NCBI GenBank assembly: GCA_947173495.1
Contig: CAMWFQ010000005.1
Span: 62,001-126,000 of the forward strand
Source of the DNA: an uncultured Lachnospiraceae bacterium
GTDB lineage: Bacteria > Bacillota > Clostridia > Lachnospirales > Lachnospiraceae
Direction of reading: 5' to 3'
DNA length: 64,000 nt
Under the pieces are notes generated by a model. The model was not told the origin of the DNA. It saw only the letters and a list, made by a program, of their open reading frames with translations, and did not search any database. A program made the position numbers and the translations under genes. This document shows, piece by piece, positions 32,693 to 40,846 of this stretch. Position 1 is the first letter of the stretch. Every line of letters begins with the position of its first letter.

Positions 32693-34404
32693 ACACATTA
32701 GTATTGGTTCTCGTCTCAGTGGCAATCCTTGTCTGCGGTTACATTTTTTACGGCGGATGGCTTTGCAGACAGTGGGGCGTAGGCGAGGGCAAGGAAGAAA
32801 CGCCTGCCCATACAATGGAAGATGGTGTTGACTATGTTCCTGCAAAAGCGCCTGTCCTTATGGGACACCATTTCTCATCCATCGCGGGTGCAGGCCCGAT
32901 TACTGGTCCGATCAACGCCGCATTATTCGGCTGGGTGCCGGTATGTCTCTGGATCCTGATAGGCGGGATTTTCTTTGGCGGCGTACATGACTTTGGAGCC
33001 CTGATCGCATCCATTCGCCATAAAGGACAGTCCATTGGCGAGGTTATCTCCGCCAATATGAGCAAGAGAGCAAAAAGACTGTTTCTGATTTTTGCGTATC
33101 TGACGCTGCTTCTGGTGGTGGCTGCATTTGCTTCTATCGTTGCCAGTACCTTCGGCGCAAAATATGATGAGGCAGGAGCTCTGGATATGGCTGCAAGCGC
33201 ATCCAATGCATCCGTTGCCATGGTATCCCTTTTGTTTATTCTGATCGCGATTGTATTTGGTTTCTGTGTATACCGCAGAAATATGCCCATGAGCATCTCC
33301 ACAGTTCTGGGGATTGTAGCCATCGTTATTATTATGGCCATTGGCATGAATTTCCATCCGCTTTATCTCTCTACCAATACATGGATGATCATTGTGGGCG
33401 TTTATATTGCCATTGCGTCTGTAGCTCCCGTATGGATTCTGCTGCAGCCCCGCGACTACTTAAGCTCTTTCCTGCTTTATGCAATGCTTGCAGTAGCGGT
33501 GATTGGCGTAGTTGGCGCACATCCCACTATTGATCCCGAGCTGTTCCCTGCCTTTACAGGTTTTGCTGTAGATAATGGAAACGGTGTGCAGTATATGTTC
33601 CCTATCCTGTTTACAACAGTTGCCTGCGGAGCGATTTCCGGTTTCCATTCGCTGGTTTCCTCCGGTACAACCTCAAAACAGCTGGATAAGGAATCCGATG
33701 CAAAGCCAATTGCATACGGCGGCATGCTCCTGGAGTGTGTTCTGGCGATCCTGACTGTCTGCGCGATTGCCTACGCAAGAGCAACCGGACATACAGCCGG
33801 CGCTACCGATATTTTTGCAGGCGGAATTGCCGCCATGGTGGCAGCGATCCCGGGACTGGCCGGACTTGAAAATGTCCTGTATACCCTTCTGGTACTTACA
33901 TATTCCGCATTCTGTCTGACATCCCTGGATACGGCAACACGTCTTGCGCGTTTCATGTTCCAGGAATTCTGGCTTGAGCCGGGACAGACAGTAGCGGACG
34001 TAAAGGAAGGACATAAAAAGCTTCTGGTGAATCCTTATTTTGCAACAGCGATTACCGTAGTGATCGGTATTTTGCTTGGTATGACAGGCTATGCAAAGAT
34101 CTGGGGCCTGTTTGGATCAGCAAATCAGCTGCTGGCAGGACTTGGACTTCTTGCCGTTGCCGCATGGCTTGCCAATATCGGCAAGAACAATAAGATGTTC
34201 CTGTTCCCTATGGCATTTATGATGGTTGTAACCATTAGTTCACTTGTTATTACCGTTATCAATCAGGCCGGCATCATTTCTGCAGGCGGAGCCGACTGGG
34301 GCCCTTATGCACAGGTTGTTCTGGCGGTTCTTCTGATCATCCTGGCGATTCTTCTTGTAATTGAAGGCGTCCAGACTCTGTTTGGAAAGAAGAAAACGGC
34401 GTAA
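32689..34404 (+). CDS. cstA: CstA family peptide/pyruvate transporter (carbon starvation protein)
   Basis: A 571-residue polytopic membrane protein with about 15 hydrophobic segments. GHHFSSIAGAGPITGPINAALFGWVPV (about residues 60-86) is the CstA signature, followed by FFGGVHDFGALIASIRHKGQSIGEV. E. coli CstA and BtsT (about 700 aa) import peptides or pyruvate during carbon limitation; this shorter Firmicute form is likely a nutrient importer, substrate not determined. The codon usage looks more C-rich and polished than its neighbours, suggesting high expression. It interrupts the usual rng-rplU adjacency and ends at its own terminator. Confidence 0.92.
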   Translation: MNTLVLVLVSVAILVCGYIFYGGWLCRQWGVGEGKEETPAHTMEDGVDYVPAKAPVLMGHHFSSIAGAGPITGPINAALFGWVPVCLWILIGGIFFGGVHDFGALIASIRHKGQSIGEVISANMSKRAKRLFLIFAYLTLLLVVAAFASIVASTFGAKYDEAGALDMAASASNASVAMVSLLFILIAIVFGFCVYRRNMPMSISTVLGIVAIVIIMAIGMNFHPLYLSTNTWMIIVGVYIAIASVAPVWILLQPRDYLSSFLLYAMLAVAVIGVVGAHPTIDPELFPAFTGFAVDNGNGVQYMFPILFTTVACGAISGFHSLVSSGTTSKQLDKESDAKPIAYGGMLLECVLAILTVCAIAYARATGHTAGATDIFAGGIAAMVAAIPGLAGLENVLYTLLVLTYSAFCLTSLDTATRLARFMFQEFWLEPGQTVADVKEGHKKLLVNPYFATAITVVIGILLGMTGYAKIWGLFGSANQLLAGLGLLAVAAWLANIGKNNKMFLFPMAFMMVVTISSLVITVINQAGIISAGGADWGPYAQVVLAVLLIILAILLVIEGVQTLFGKKKTA

Positions 34405-34434
34405 GAAAAAGTGTAATTTTATAAAATGAATCAG

Positions 34435-34464
34435 ACCCCTGCGGAGAAATCTGCAGGGGTTTTA
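34435..34464 (+). terminator. Intrinsic terminator after cstA
   Basis: ACCCCTGC and GCAGGGGT arms with a 14-base loop, followed by TTTTA, 30 bases after the stop. The next 136 bases up to the rplU promoter contain only a small CTTGC/GCAAG hairpin and otherwise nothing I can assign. Confidence 0.85.
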
Positions 34465-34600
34465 TAAGAGTTACTTTTCAATGGTTGGCCATTAGTCCAC
34501 ACCGGGAGAAGGAATATTCCAACGTTACGTTCTTGACTGGAGATAAAAAAGTGAAATTCTTAGTTTCCCTTGCAATCTTGGCAAGTGCAACTTAAAATAC

Positions 34601-34629
34601 TTGACAGAATGCATGTTTCATGCTATAGT
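34601..34629 (+). promoter_or_regulatory. Strong sigmaA promoter of the rplU operon
   Basis: TTGACA and TATAGT with a 17-base spacer, about 100 bases before rplU. Confidence 0.88.
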
Positions 34630-34635
34630 TTATGA

Positions 34636-34726
34636 GTATGCCGCATAACGAGGCAGAAGTGTGCTCTTTTACAGGAGCCCGCCGTAGTTAGCGAGTAAAA
34701 TCAGTTCGTCTGATTAGTATAGGAGG
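34636..34726 (+). ncRNA. Structured 5' leader of rplU, possible L21 leader
   Basis: Between the promoter and the AGGAGG of rplU lie at least three potential hairpins: TGCC/GGCA, GCTC/GAGC and a strong AATCAG-TTCGT-CTGATT immediately before the ribosome-binding site. Firmicute rplU genes often carry an autoregulatory L21 leader; placement and size fit, but I cannot align it to the Rfam model by eye. Confidence 0.5.
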
Positions 34727-34732
34727 TGCCAT

Positions 34733-35038
34733 ATGTACGCAATCATTGCAACAGGTGGAAAACAGTATAAGGTTTCCGAAGGTGATGAGATCAAGGTTGA
34801 AAAGCTTGATGTTGAGCCCGGAGCATCTGTAACATTTGACCAGGTAGTCGCAGTCAGCGATAATGAGCTTAAGGTTGCCGGAGATGTAAAGAACGCCAGC
34901 GTAACTGCTACTGTTATGGAACAGGGCAGATACCGCAAGGTTATCGTTTACAAGTACAAGAGAAAATCCGGTTATCATAAGAAAAATGGTCATAGACAAG
35001 CATACACAAAGGTTAAGATTGAAAAGATTAACGCTTAA
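34733..35038 (+). CDS. rplU: Large ribosomal subunit protein bL21
   Basis: A 101-residue ribosomal protein starting [26 protein letters not shown] and ending with the RNA-binding [25 protein letters not shown] segment. AGGAGGTGCC precedes the ATG. It is the first gene of the conserved rplU-prp-rpmA group and is likely autoregulated through its leader. Confidence 0.97.
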   Translation: MYAIIATGGKQYKVSEGDEIKVEKLDVEPGASVTFDQVVAVSDNELKVAGDVKNASVTATVMEQGRYRKVIVYKYKRKSGYHKKNGHRQAYTKVKIEKINA

Positions 35039-35044
35039 AACAGT

Positions 35045-35374
35045 ATGACTTCTGTTACGATTACAAAATCAAAAAAGGGAGAATATAAGAGAGTGACCTG
35101 TGAAGGCCATGCAGGTTATGCAGACGCAGGAAATGATATTGTCTGCAGCGCTGTTTCCATGCTGGTTATTAATACTTTTAACTCGATTGAAAGGCTGACG
35201 GATACGAAGCTGACAGTGTCCAGCGATGAAAAGCGCGGATGGATCGACTGTCGGTTTGCTGAAGGTCTGGATGCAGGTGGCAGGCTTCTTCTTGACTCCA
35301 TGGTACTGGGACTTGAAAATGTTATATCCGAGTACGGTAAGAAATATTTAAAACTCAAATTCAGGGAGGTGTAA
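35045..35374 (+). CDS. prp: Ribosomal-processing cysteine protease Prp (YsxB)
   Basis: A 109-residue protease that removes the N-terminal extension of bL27 in Firmicutes. The catalytic dyad is visible in CEGHAGYADAGNDIVCSAVSML (His about residue 21, Cys about 33). It lies between rplU and rpmA, and its target sequence LNLQFFA is present at the L27 N-terminus encoded next door, so the protease-substrate pair is complete. Confidence 0.95.
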   Translation: MTSVTITKSKKGEYKRVTCEGHAGYADAGNDIVCSAVSMLVINTFNSIERLTDTKLTVSSDEKRGWIDCRFAEGLDAGGRLLLDSMVLGLENVISEYGKKYLKLKFREV

Positions 35375-35377
35375 AAC

Positions 35378-35662
35378 ATGTTAAAGCTGAACCTTCAATT
35401 TTTTGCTCATAAAAAGGGCGTTGGTTCCACCAAGAACGGAAGAGATTCCGAAGCGAAAAGACTTGGTGCAAAAAGAGCCGATGGCCAGTTTGTAAAGGCA
35501 GGGAATATTTTGTACAAACAGCGCGGAACGAAGATTCATCCCGGCGTCAATGTAGGACGGGGCGGTGACGATACATTGTTCGCACTGGTCGACGGAGTAC
35601 TGAGATTCGAAAGAAAGGGAAGAGATAAGAAACAGGCTTCCGTATATCCTGTAGAAAAATAG
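35378..35662 (+). CDS. rpmA: Large ribosomal subunit protein bL27
   Basis: A 94-residue ribosomal protein. It begins [37 protein letters not shown]. The first nine residues are the Firmicute extension cut by Prp between A and H, exposing the mature N-terminus that reaches the peptidyl-transferase centre. The gene starts four bases after prp and is followed by an intrinsic terminator. Confidence 0.97.
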   Translation: MLKLNLQFFAHKKGVGSTKNGRDSEAKRLGAKRADGQFVKAGNILYKQRGTKIHPGVNVGRGGDDTLFALVDGVLRFERKGRDKKQASVYPVEK

Positions 35663-35674
35663 TACGATCTGACG

Positions 35675-37043
<1,369 letters not shown>

Positions 37044-37069
37044 AGACAAGAAAGATCTTAAGGAGAACA

Positions 37070-37363
37070 ATGATGACAAGTAAACAGCGGGCATACTTAA
37101 AAGGGCTGGCGATGAAGACAGAATCCGTCTTTCAGATAGGTAAATCCGGGCTTACGCCTGAAGTGACAGAGGCTGTAAGGGAGAGCTTTCATACCAGGGA
37201 ACTGGTAAAGATTACCGTTCTGAAAAACTGTATGGAGGATCCGGGACAGGTTGCCTCTTTTATTGCAGACAGAACAGGATCTGAAGTGGTACAGGTGATC
37301 GGACGGAAAATCGTATTATATAAGGAAAGCAAAGATCATAAAAAAATTGAGCTCCCCTCATAA
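37070..37363 (+). CDS. yhbY: YhbY family ribosome-associated RNA-binding protein
   Basis: A 97-residue CRM-domain protein: SKQRAYLKGLAMKTESVFQIGKSGLTPEVTEAVRESFHTRELVKITVLKNC with the GxxG-like GKSG loop. YhbY binds pre-50S particles. AAGGAG precedes two consecutive ATGs. The obg-yhbY-nadD order is conserved in Firmicutes. Confidence 0.93.
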   Translation: MMTSKQRAYLKGLAMKTESVFQIGKSGLTPEVTEAVRESFHTRELVKITVLKNCMEDPGQVASFIADRTGSEVVQVIGRKIVLYKESKDHKKIELPS

Positions 37364-37375
37364 AAGGAAGATTAT

Positions 37376-37999
37376 ATGAAAAAAAAAGTAGGCATTATGG
37401 GCGGAACCTTTAATCCGATTCACAACGGACATCTGCTTCTGGCGGAAAACGCGCGCGAGGCATATGAGCTGGACGAGGTTCTTTTTATGCCCAGCGGATG
37501 TTCTTATATGAAGGATTCCTCTTCGGTGCTGGATAAGAGGATGCGAGCTGATATGGTATCCCTGGCGCTGGAGGGAAATCCCTGCTTTCGGCTATCTCTG
37601 ATGGAGATCGAAAGAGAAGGGAATACCTACACAAGTGATACACTCATGGAGCTGAAGGCGTTATATCCGGAAAATCAGTATTATTTTCTGATAGGAGCTG
37701 ACAATCTGGTTCGTATCGAACATTGGAGAAGGCCGGATGTGATTTTGCAGAATTGTATCATTATTGCAGCTCTCAGGGGAAATGAAACCGCAAAAAGTCT
37801 GCAGGGCGCCATCGACCAACTGGTCAGACATTATCAGGCGGATATCAGAATGCTGCCGGCAAGATATATTGATCTGTCGTCTTCAGAAATCAGAGAGAGG
37901 CTTTACAGCGAAAAATCCGTGCGTTATATGCTTCCGGAAAAGGTGTTGGAATATATCCGGGAAAAAAATTTATATCGGAAGGGCTCCAGGACGGTTTAG
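37376..37999 (+). CDS. nadD: Nicotinate-nucleotide adenylyltransferase
   Basis: A 207-residue NAD-biosynthesis enzyme (nicotinate mononucleotide plus ATP). GIMGGTFNPIHNGHLLLAENA carries the HxGH nucleotidyltransferase motif, FLIGADNL lies mid-protein, and DLSSSEIRERL is the C-terminal ATP-binding signature. It starts 12 bases after yhbY and is in the canonical nadD-yqeK-rsfS order. Confidence 0.96.
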   Translation: MKKKVGIMGGTFNPIHNGHLLLAENAREAYELDEVLFMPSGCSYMKDSSSVLDKRMRADMVSLALEGNPCFRLSLMEIEREGNTYTSDTLMELKALYPENQYYFLIGADNLVRIEHWRRPDVILQNCIIIAALRGNETAKSLQGAIDQLVRHYQADIRMLPARYIDLSSSEIRERLYSEKSVRYMLPEKVLEYIREKNLYRKGSRTV

Positions 38000-38013
38000 A
38001 AAAGAGGTAAACG

Positions 38014-38604
38014 GTGAAAAATGTTGATGTAAGAAAAATTCGAAAAAAAATGGAAAAATCGCTTGATTCCAAGCGGTTTGAACATACGCTGGGAGTTGCT
38101 TACACAGCGTCTGCACTGGCAATGTGCCATCAGGCTGACATCGAAAAGGCCCAGATTGCCGGACTTCTTCACGATTGTGCCAAGTGTATGAGCAATGAAA
38201 AGAAGACAGATATCTGCGAAAAGCATCAAATACCTGTTACAGATATCGAAAAGCATAATCCCTTTTTACTTCATGCCAAGGTGGGACGCTATCTGGCACA
38301 AAAGCAATTTCATATTCATGATGAAGATATTTTAAACGCAATTATGAACCATACCACCGGACGACCGGAAATGTCCCGGCTTGAAAAAATCATTTATATT
38401 GCAGATTATATTGAGCCGGGCAGAAAGCAGGCTCCAGGCTTAAGTAAAGTGCGCAGACTTGCGTTTCAGGATCTGGACAGGGCGCTTCTGAAAATACTGA
38501 AGGATACTTTGGACTATCTTCAAAGTATTGACAGCCCCATCGATCCGATGACGCAGAAAACTTATGATTTCTATATCCGCGAAGCGGGAAAAGTCATTCA
38601 TTAG
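38014..38604 (+). CDS. yqeK: HD-domain bis(5'-nucleosyl)-tetraphosphatase (symmetrical) YqeK
   Basis: A 196-residue HD phosphohydrolase. HTLGVAYTASALAMCHQ, AGLLHDCAK (HD motif), NPFLLHAKVGRYLAQKQF, NHTTGRPEMSRLEKIIYIADYIEPGR match YqeK. Firmicute YqeK cleaves diadenosine tetraphosphate to two ADP. It starts at GTG with AGAGG upstream; no ATG lies nearby in frame before the conserved region. Position after nadD is canonical. Confidence 0.92.
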   Translation: MKNVDVRKIRKKMEKSLDSKRFEHTLGVAYTASALAMCHQADIEKAQIAGLLHDCAKCMSNEKKTDICEKHQIPVTDIEKHNPFLLHAKVGRYLAQKQFHIHDEDILNAIMNHTTGRPEMSRLEKIIYIADYIEPGRKQAPGLSKVRRLAFQDLDRALLKILKDTLDYLQSIDSPIDPMTQKTYDFYIREAGKVIH

Positions 38605-38617
38605 AAGGAGAAAGCAA

Positions 38618-38977
38618 ATGGCAGATCTAAGTCATATCAGAGAAATGGCAAAAGTCGCTATTTCAGCACTGGAAGAAAAAAAAGCAGACGATATCAGAGT
38701 GATCGATATCAGTCAGGTTTCCGTGATTGCCGATTATTTTATAATTGCAAACGGAAACAATCGCAATCAGATACAGACACTTTCGGATACGGTAGAGGAA
38801 GCTTTGGGCAGGGCCGGATATCCTATGAAACAAAAAGAAGGATATTCCAATGCGAATTGGGTTCTGTTGGATTTTGGGGATGTAATCATCCATATTTTTG
38901 ATAAGGAAAACAGGCTCTTTTATGATCTGGAAAGAATCTGGAGAGATGGCAAAACCATTAAAAAAGAAGAATTATAA
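38618..38977 (+). CDS. rsfS: Ribosome silencing factor RsfS
   Basis: A 119-residue protein that binds uL14 and blocks subunit joining. DIRVIDISQVSVIADYFIIANGNNRNQIQTLSDTVEEALG, GYSNANWVLLDFGDVIIHIFDKENRLFYDLERIW is the RsfS signature. The ORF track starts 18 codons early inside yqeK; AAGGAG at good spacing supports 38618. It ends the group; no clear terminator follows, only decayed repeat D. Confidence 0.96.
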   Translation: MADLSHIREMAKVAISALEEKKADDIRVIDISQVSVIADYFIIANGNNRNQIQTLSDTVEEALGRAGYPMKQKEGYSNANWVLLDFGDVIIHIFDKENRLFYDLERIWRDGKTIKKEEL

Positions 38978-38987
38978 GAATGTTTGA

Positions 38988-39060
38988 CTGCGCAGGGACG
39001 CAAAAAATCCTGTTTACGCGGATGCGCCCTGCGCGGAAAGCAGAGAAACCTCTCTACTCG
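38988..39060 (-). repeat. Decayed copy D of the nested-hairpin intergenic repeat
   Basis: Minus-strand orientation: CGAGTAGAGAGG/CTCTCTGCTTT for stem one (imperfect), then CGCGCAGGGCGCATCCGCG...GCGTCCCTGCGCAG for stem two. The first bases of the element encode the last Glu codon and the TAG stop of the DUF378 gene. Confidence 0.7.
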
Positions 39061-39278
39061 ATTTCCCTGGTCTGTTCGGTACCGCCGGCATACATATAAA
39101 AAGAAAGCAGATAAAGTCCGCTGATGCCTACCAGGGCATATACGATTCTGGCGATCCATGACATATTGCCAAAGATAAAAGATACAAGGTCAAAGGAAAA
39201 GAAACCAATCAATCCCCAGTTGACCGCACCTATGATAGCGACTGTAAGTGCAATACAGTCAAGGTATTTATGATTCAT
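39054..39278 (-). CDS. DUF378 domain-containing small membrane protein
   Basis: A 74-residue protein, MNHKYLDCIALTVAIIGAVNWGLIGFFSFDLVSFIFG..., with two membrane segments and the VNWGLIGFF pattern typical of DUF378 (YuzA-like) proteins. Function unknown. The ORF track adds 50 upstream residues, but CAGGGAGGTGTTTCAA gives a clear ribosome-binding site for the ATG at 39278. Its last codon and stop lie inside repeat D, so its C-terminus may have been altered by that insertion. Confidence 0.85.
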   Translation of the reverse strand: MNHKYLDCIALTVAIIGAVNWGLIGFFSFDLVSFIFGNMSWIARIVYALVGISGLYLLSFYMYAGGTEQTREIE

Positions 39279-39379
39279 TTGAAACACCTCCCTGAAATCA
39301 TCTTGAGGCTGTTCAGCCATCAATCTTATTTTCCCCTTCAGGTTAAGATTTATAGCAATAAAATTTTTCCAGCAAATTT

Positions 39380-39997
39380 TCAGCGAAAGATGCGGAACAC
39401 GCCGAACACTTTTCCAAGGATCTGACAATCCTCAACAATAATGGGATCCATAGTATCGTTTTCCGGCTGAAGCCTGATATGGCCTTCTTCTTTATAAAAG
39501 GTTTTGACAGTTGCGGAATCATCAATAAGAGCCACAACCATATCGCCATTGCGCGCTGTACTGCAGGAATTGACGAAAATACGGTCGCCATTTAAGATTC
39601 CGGCATTAATCATAGAATCGCCTTTTACATCTAAAATAAAAGATTCGCCATGCGGGATCAGTTCAGCGGGAACCGGAAAATAGCTTTCTATGTTTTCTTC
39701 CGCAAGGATGGGAGAACCGGCTGCAACCCGGCCTACCACCGGAAGGCTAACCATCTCCGTGCGCAGCATCTGGAAATTATCGTCACATATCTCGATCGCT
39801 CTCGGTTTTGTAGGATCACGACGGATATAACCGTTTTTCTCAAGGGTCTCAAGGTGAGAATGAACAGAAGAGGTAGATTTCAGATGAACTGCTTCACAGA
39901 TTTCCCTCACTGCCGGAGGATACCCTCTGTTCAGTATTTCTTCTTTGATGTAATCAAGAATCTCCTGTTGCTTTTTGCTGATTTTTCCGTATCCCAT
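39380..39997 (-). CDS. lexA: SOS repressor LexA
   Basis: A 205-residue repressor-protease. Residues 1-70 form the winged helix DNA-binding domain ([55 protein letters not shown]). The self-cleavage site is in VGRVAAGSP (Ala93-Gly94), and the catalytic dyad is Ser128 (VKGDSM) and Lys165 (ATVKTF). GGAG six bases upstream supports the ATG at 39997; the ORF track start is too early. Its promoter and SOS boxes lie at 40.14-40.27 kb, shared with the divergent LysM gene, which is the lexA-yneA arrangement of Bacillus. Confidence 0.97.
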   Translation of the reverse strand: MGYGKISKKQQEILDYIKEEILNRGYPPAVREICEAVHLKSTSSVHSHLETLEKNGYIRRDPTKPRAIEICDDNFQMLRTEMVSLPVVGRVAAGSPILAEENIESYFPVPAELIPHGESFILDVKGDSMINAGILNGDRIFVNSCSTARNGDMVVALIDDSATVKTFYKEEGHIRLQPENDTMDPIIVEDCQILGKVFGVFRIFR

Positions 39998-40052
39998 AAA
40001 AATCTCCATTCCGGAGCGTTTGCTCAACAAGGGGCATGACTTGCTGCCGCAA

Positions 40053-40077
40053 AGCCGCAAATCTGAAATTTGCGGCT
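40053..40077 (-). promoter_or_regulatory. Perfect hairpin in the lexA 5' leader
   Basis: AGCCGCAAAT and ATTTGCGGCT form a 10-bp perfect stem with a five-base loop, about 55 bases upstream of the lexA start and inside the predicted leader of about 135 bases. A second AAATTTGCG occurs 25 bases further upstream. There is no U-tract to make it a terminator. Confidence 0.55.
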
Positions 40078-40139
40078 GCCATCACACAAATTTGCGACGC
40101 TCCTGCACAATATTTGCCCTCCTTCATTTCTATATTTTG

Positions 40140-40168
40140 AGTATACCACATGAGAATATGATTGGCAA
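40140..40168 (-). promoter_or_regulatory. Promoter of lexA
   Basis: Minus strand TTGCCA and TATACT with a 17-base spacer. A degenerate SOS-like half-site (GTTCG paired with CAAAT, 40179-40192) lies just upstream of the -35. Confidence 0.7.
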
Positions 40169-40178
40169 ACATATATTC

Positions 40179-40192
40179 CAAATATTTGTTCG
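40179..40192. promoter_or_regulatory. Degenerate SOS (LexA) box near the lexA promoter
   Basis: CAAAT-ATTT-GTTCG: one perfect half of the Firmicute consensus CGAAC-N4-GTTCG and one half with two mismatches. Confidence 0.4.
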
Positions 40193-40210
40193 ATTTTTTG
40201 AAAAATAATC

Positions 40211-40239
40211 TTGACACCTGAATGTTTGTTCGATATACT
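40211..40239 (+). promoter_or_regulatory. SigmaA promoter of the LysM (YneA-like) gene
   Basis: TTGACA and TATACT with a 17-base spacer. The spacer contains an SOS-like box and a better one lies just downstream, so LexA binding would block RNA polymerase. Confidence 0.85.
40219..40232. promoter_or_regulatory. SOS box inside the promoter spacer
   Basis: TGAAT-GTTT-GTTCG: two mismatches to CGAAC-N4-GTTCG, placed between the -35 and -10 of the LysM gene promoter. Confidence 0.6.
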
Positions 40240-40247
40240 TTGAATTA

Positions 40248-40261
40248 AGAACAAATGTTCG
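40248..40261. promoter_or_regulatory. Near-consensus SOS (LexA) box
   Basis: AGAAC-AAAT-GTTCG contains the full GAAC-N4-GTTC core of the Bacillus/Clostridium LexA site with one outer mismatch. It lies immediately downstream of the -10. A third, weaker site GCAAC-TTAT-GTTCG overlaps its end (40261-40274). Confidence 0.85.
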
Positions 40262-40290
40262 CAACTTATGTTCGTATTTATGAGAACAAT

Positions 40291-40380
40291 CGAGTAGGGA
40301 AGGCTTTTTCTCCCTACTCGCCGTGCCGGGCACCCGTCAGCGCTGCTGACATATTTCATTGGGATGCCCGTGTGCATAAG
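40291..40380 (+). repeat. Full copy E of the nested-hairpin intergenic repeat, in the LysM gene leader
   Basis: Stem one CGAGTAGGGAAG with CTCCCTACTCG, stem two GGGCACCC with GGGATGCCC (one bulged A) enclosing GTCAGC-GCT-GCTGAC, ending GTGTGCATAAG. It lies between the SOS promoter and the LysM start codon, so it must be transcribed as 5' untranslated RNA. A further hairpin (CCGGGC-loop-GCCCGG, 40387-40407) follows just before the ribosome-binding site. Confidence 0.9.
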
Positions 40381-40422
40381 AAGCGCCCGGGCAAAAGAAA
40401 AGCCCGGCAGGGAGGACACAAG

Positions 40423-40794
40423 ATGAACAGGACGGTAAGAAAAGAACAAAGAATAGGACAGAGGATTCCGGGCAATCGCATCAGGAGGAGGCGTATTCAG
40501 CGCTGTTTGACGGCCATCCTGCTTACATTTATACTGGCGCTTGGCTTTTCAACCTTTTTTTTCAGTCTGAAAATCAGAGCGCAGAACAGAAATGAAGCAG
40601 CTCAGCATAAGTGTTATAAGAGTATAGCAGTAGGATATGGAGATACGCTTTGGGACTATGCAGACAGATATGGAGATGAGGAGTACTATGAAACACATGA
40701 AGACTATATTGATGAGGTTATGAATATCAATTCACTGACCGATGACAGGATCATCAGCGGTCAGTATCTGATTGTTCCATATTATATTCCCTGA
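40423..40794 (+). CDS. LysM-domain SOS-induced cell division suppressor (YneA-like)
   Basis: A 123-residue protein with a very basic N-terminus, one membrane segment (about residues 30-52, ending in FFFSL) and an extracytoplasmic LysM domain (about 65-121: SIAVGYGDTLWDYADRYGD...INSLTDDRIISGQYLIVPYYIP). Bacillus YneA has the same anchor-plus-LysM design, is encoded divergently from lexA, is induced by DNA damage and delays septation. Here the promoter overlaps LexA boxes, giving the same logic. The ATG at 40423 has GGGAGG upstream; the long ORF-track extension reads through the repeat and is not coding. Function is inferred from architecture and context. Confidence 0.88.
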   Translation: MNRTVRKEQRIGQRIPGNRIRRRRIQRCLTAILLTFILALGFSTFFFSLKIRAQNRNEAAQHKCYKSIAVGYGDTLWDYADRYGDEEYYETHEDYIDEVMNINSLTDDRIISGQYLIVPYYIP

Positions 40795-40846
40795 AAGGGA
40801 TATTCCCTGGCAGGAAGGATCATGCGGCTGTGAGAAAGTCATCCTG

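Noticed and set aside
32832-33357. Overlapping minus-strand ORFs opposite cstA
   Set aside because: Shadows produced by the GC-rich third positions of cstA; no domain content.
40255-40422. N-terminal extension of the LysM ORF
   Set aside because: Reads through the SOS region and the hairpin repeat; the ATG at 40423 has a proper ribosome-binding site.
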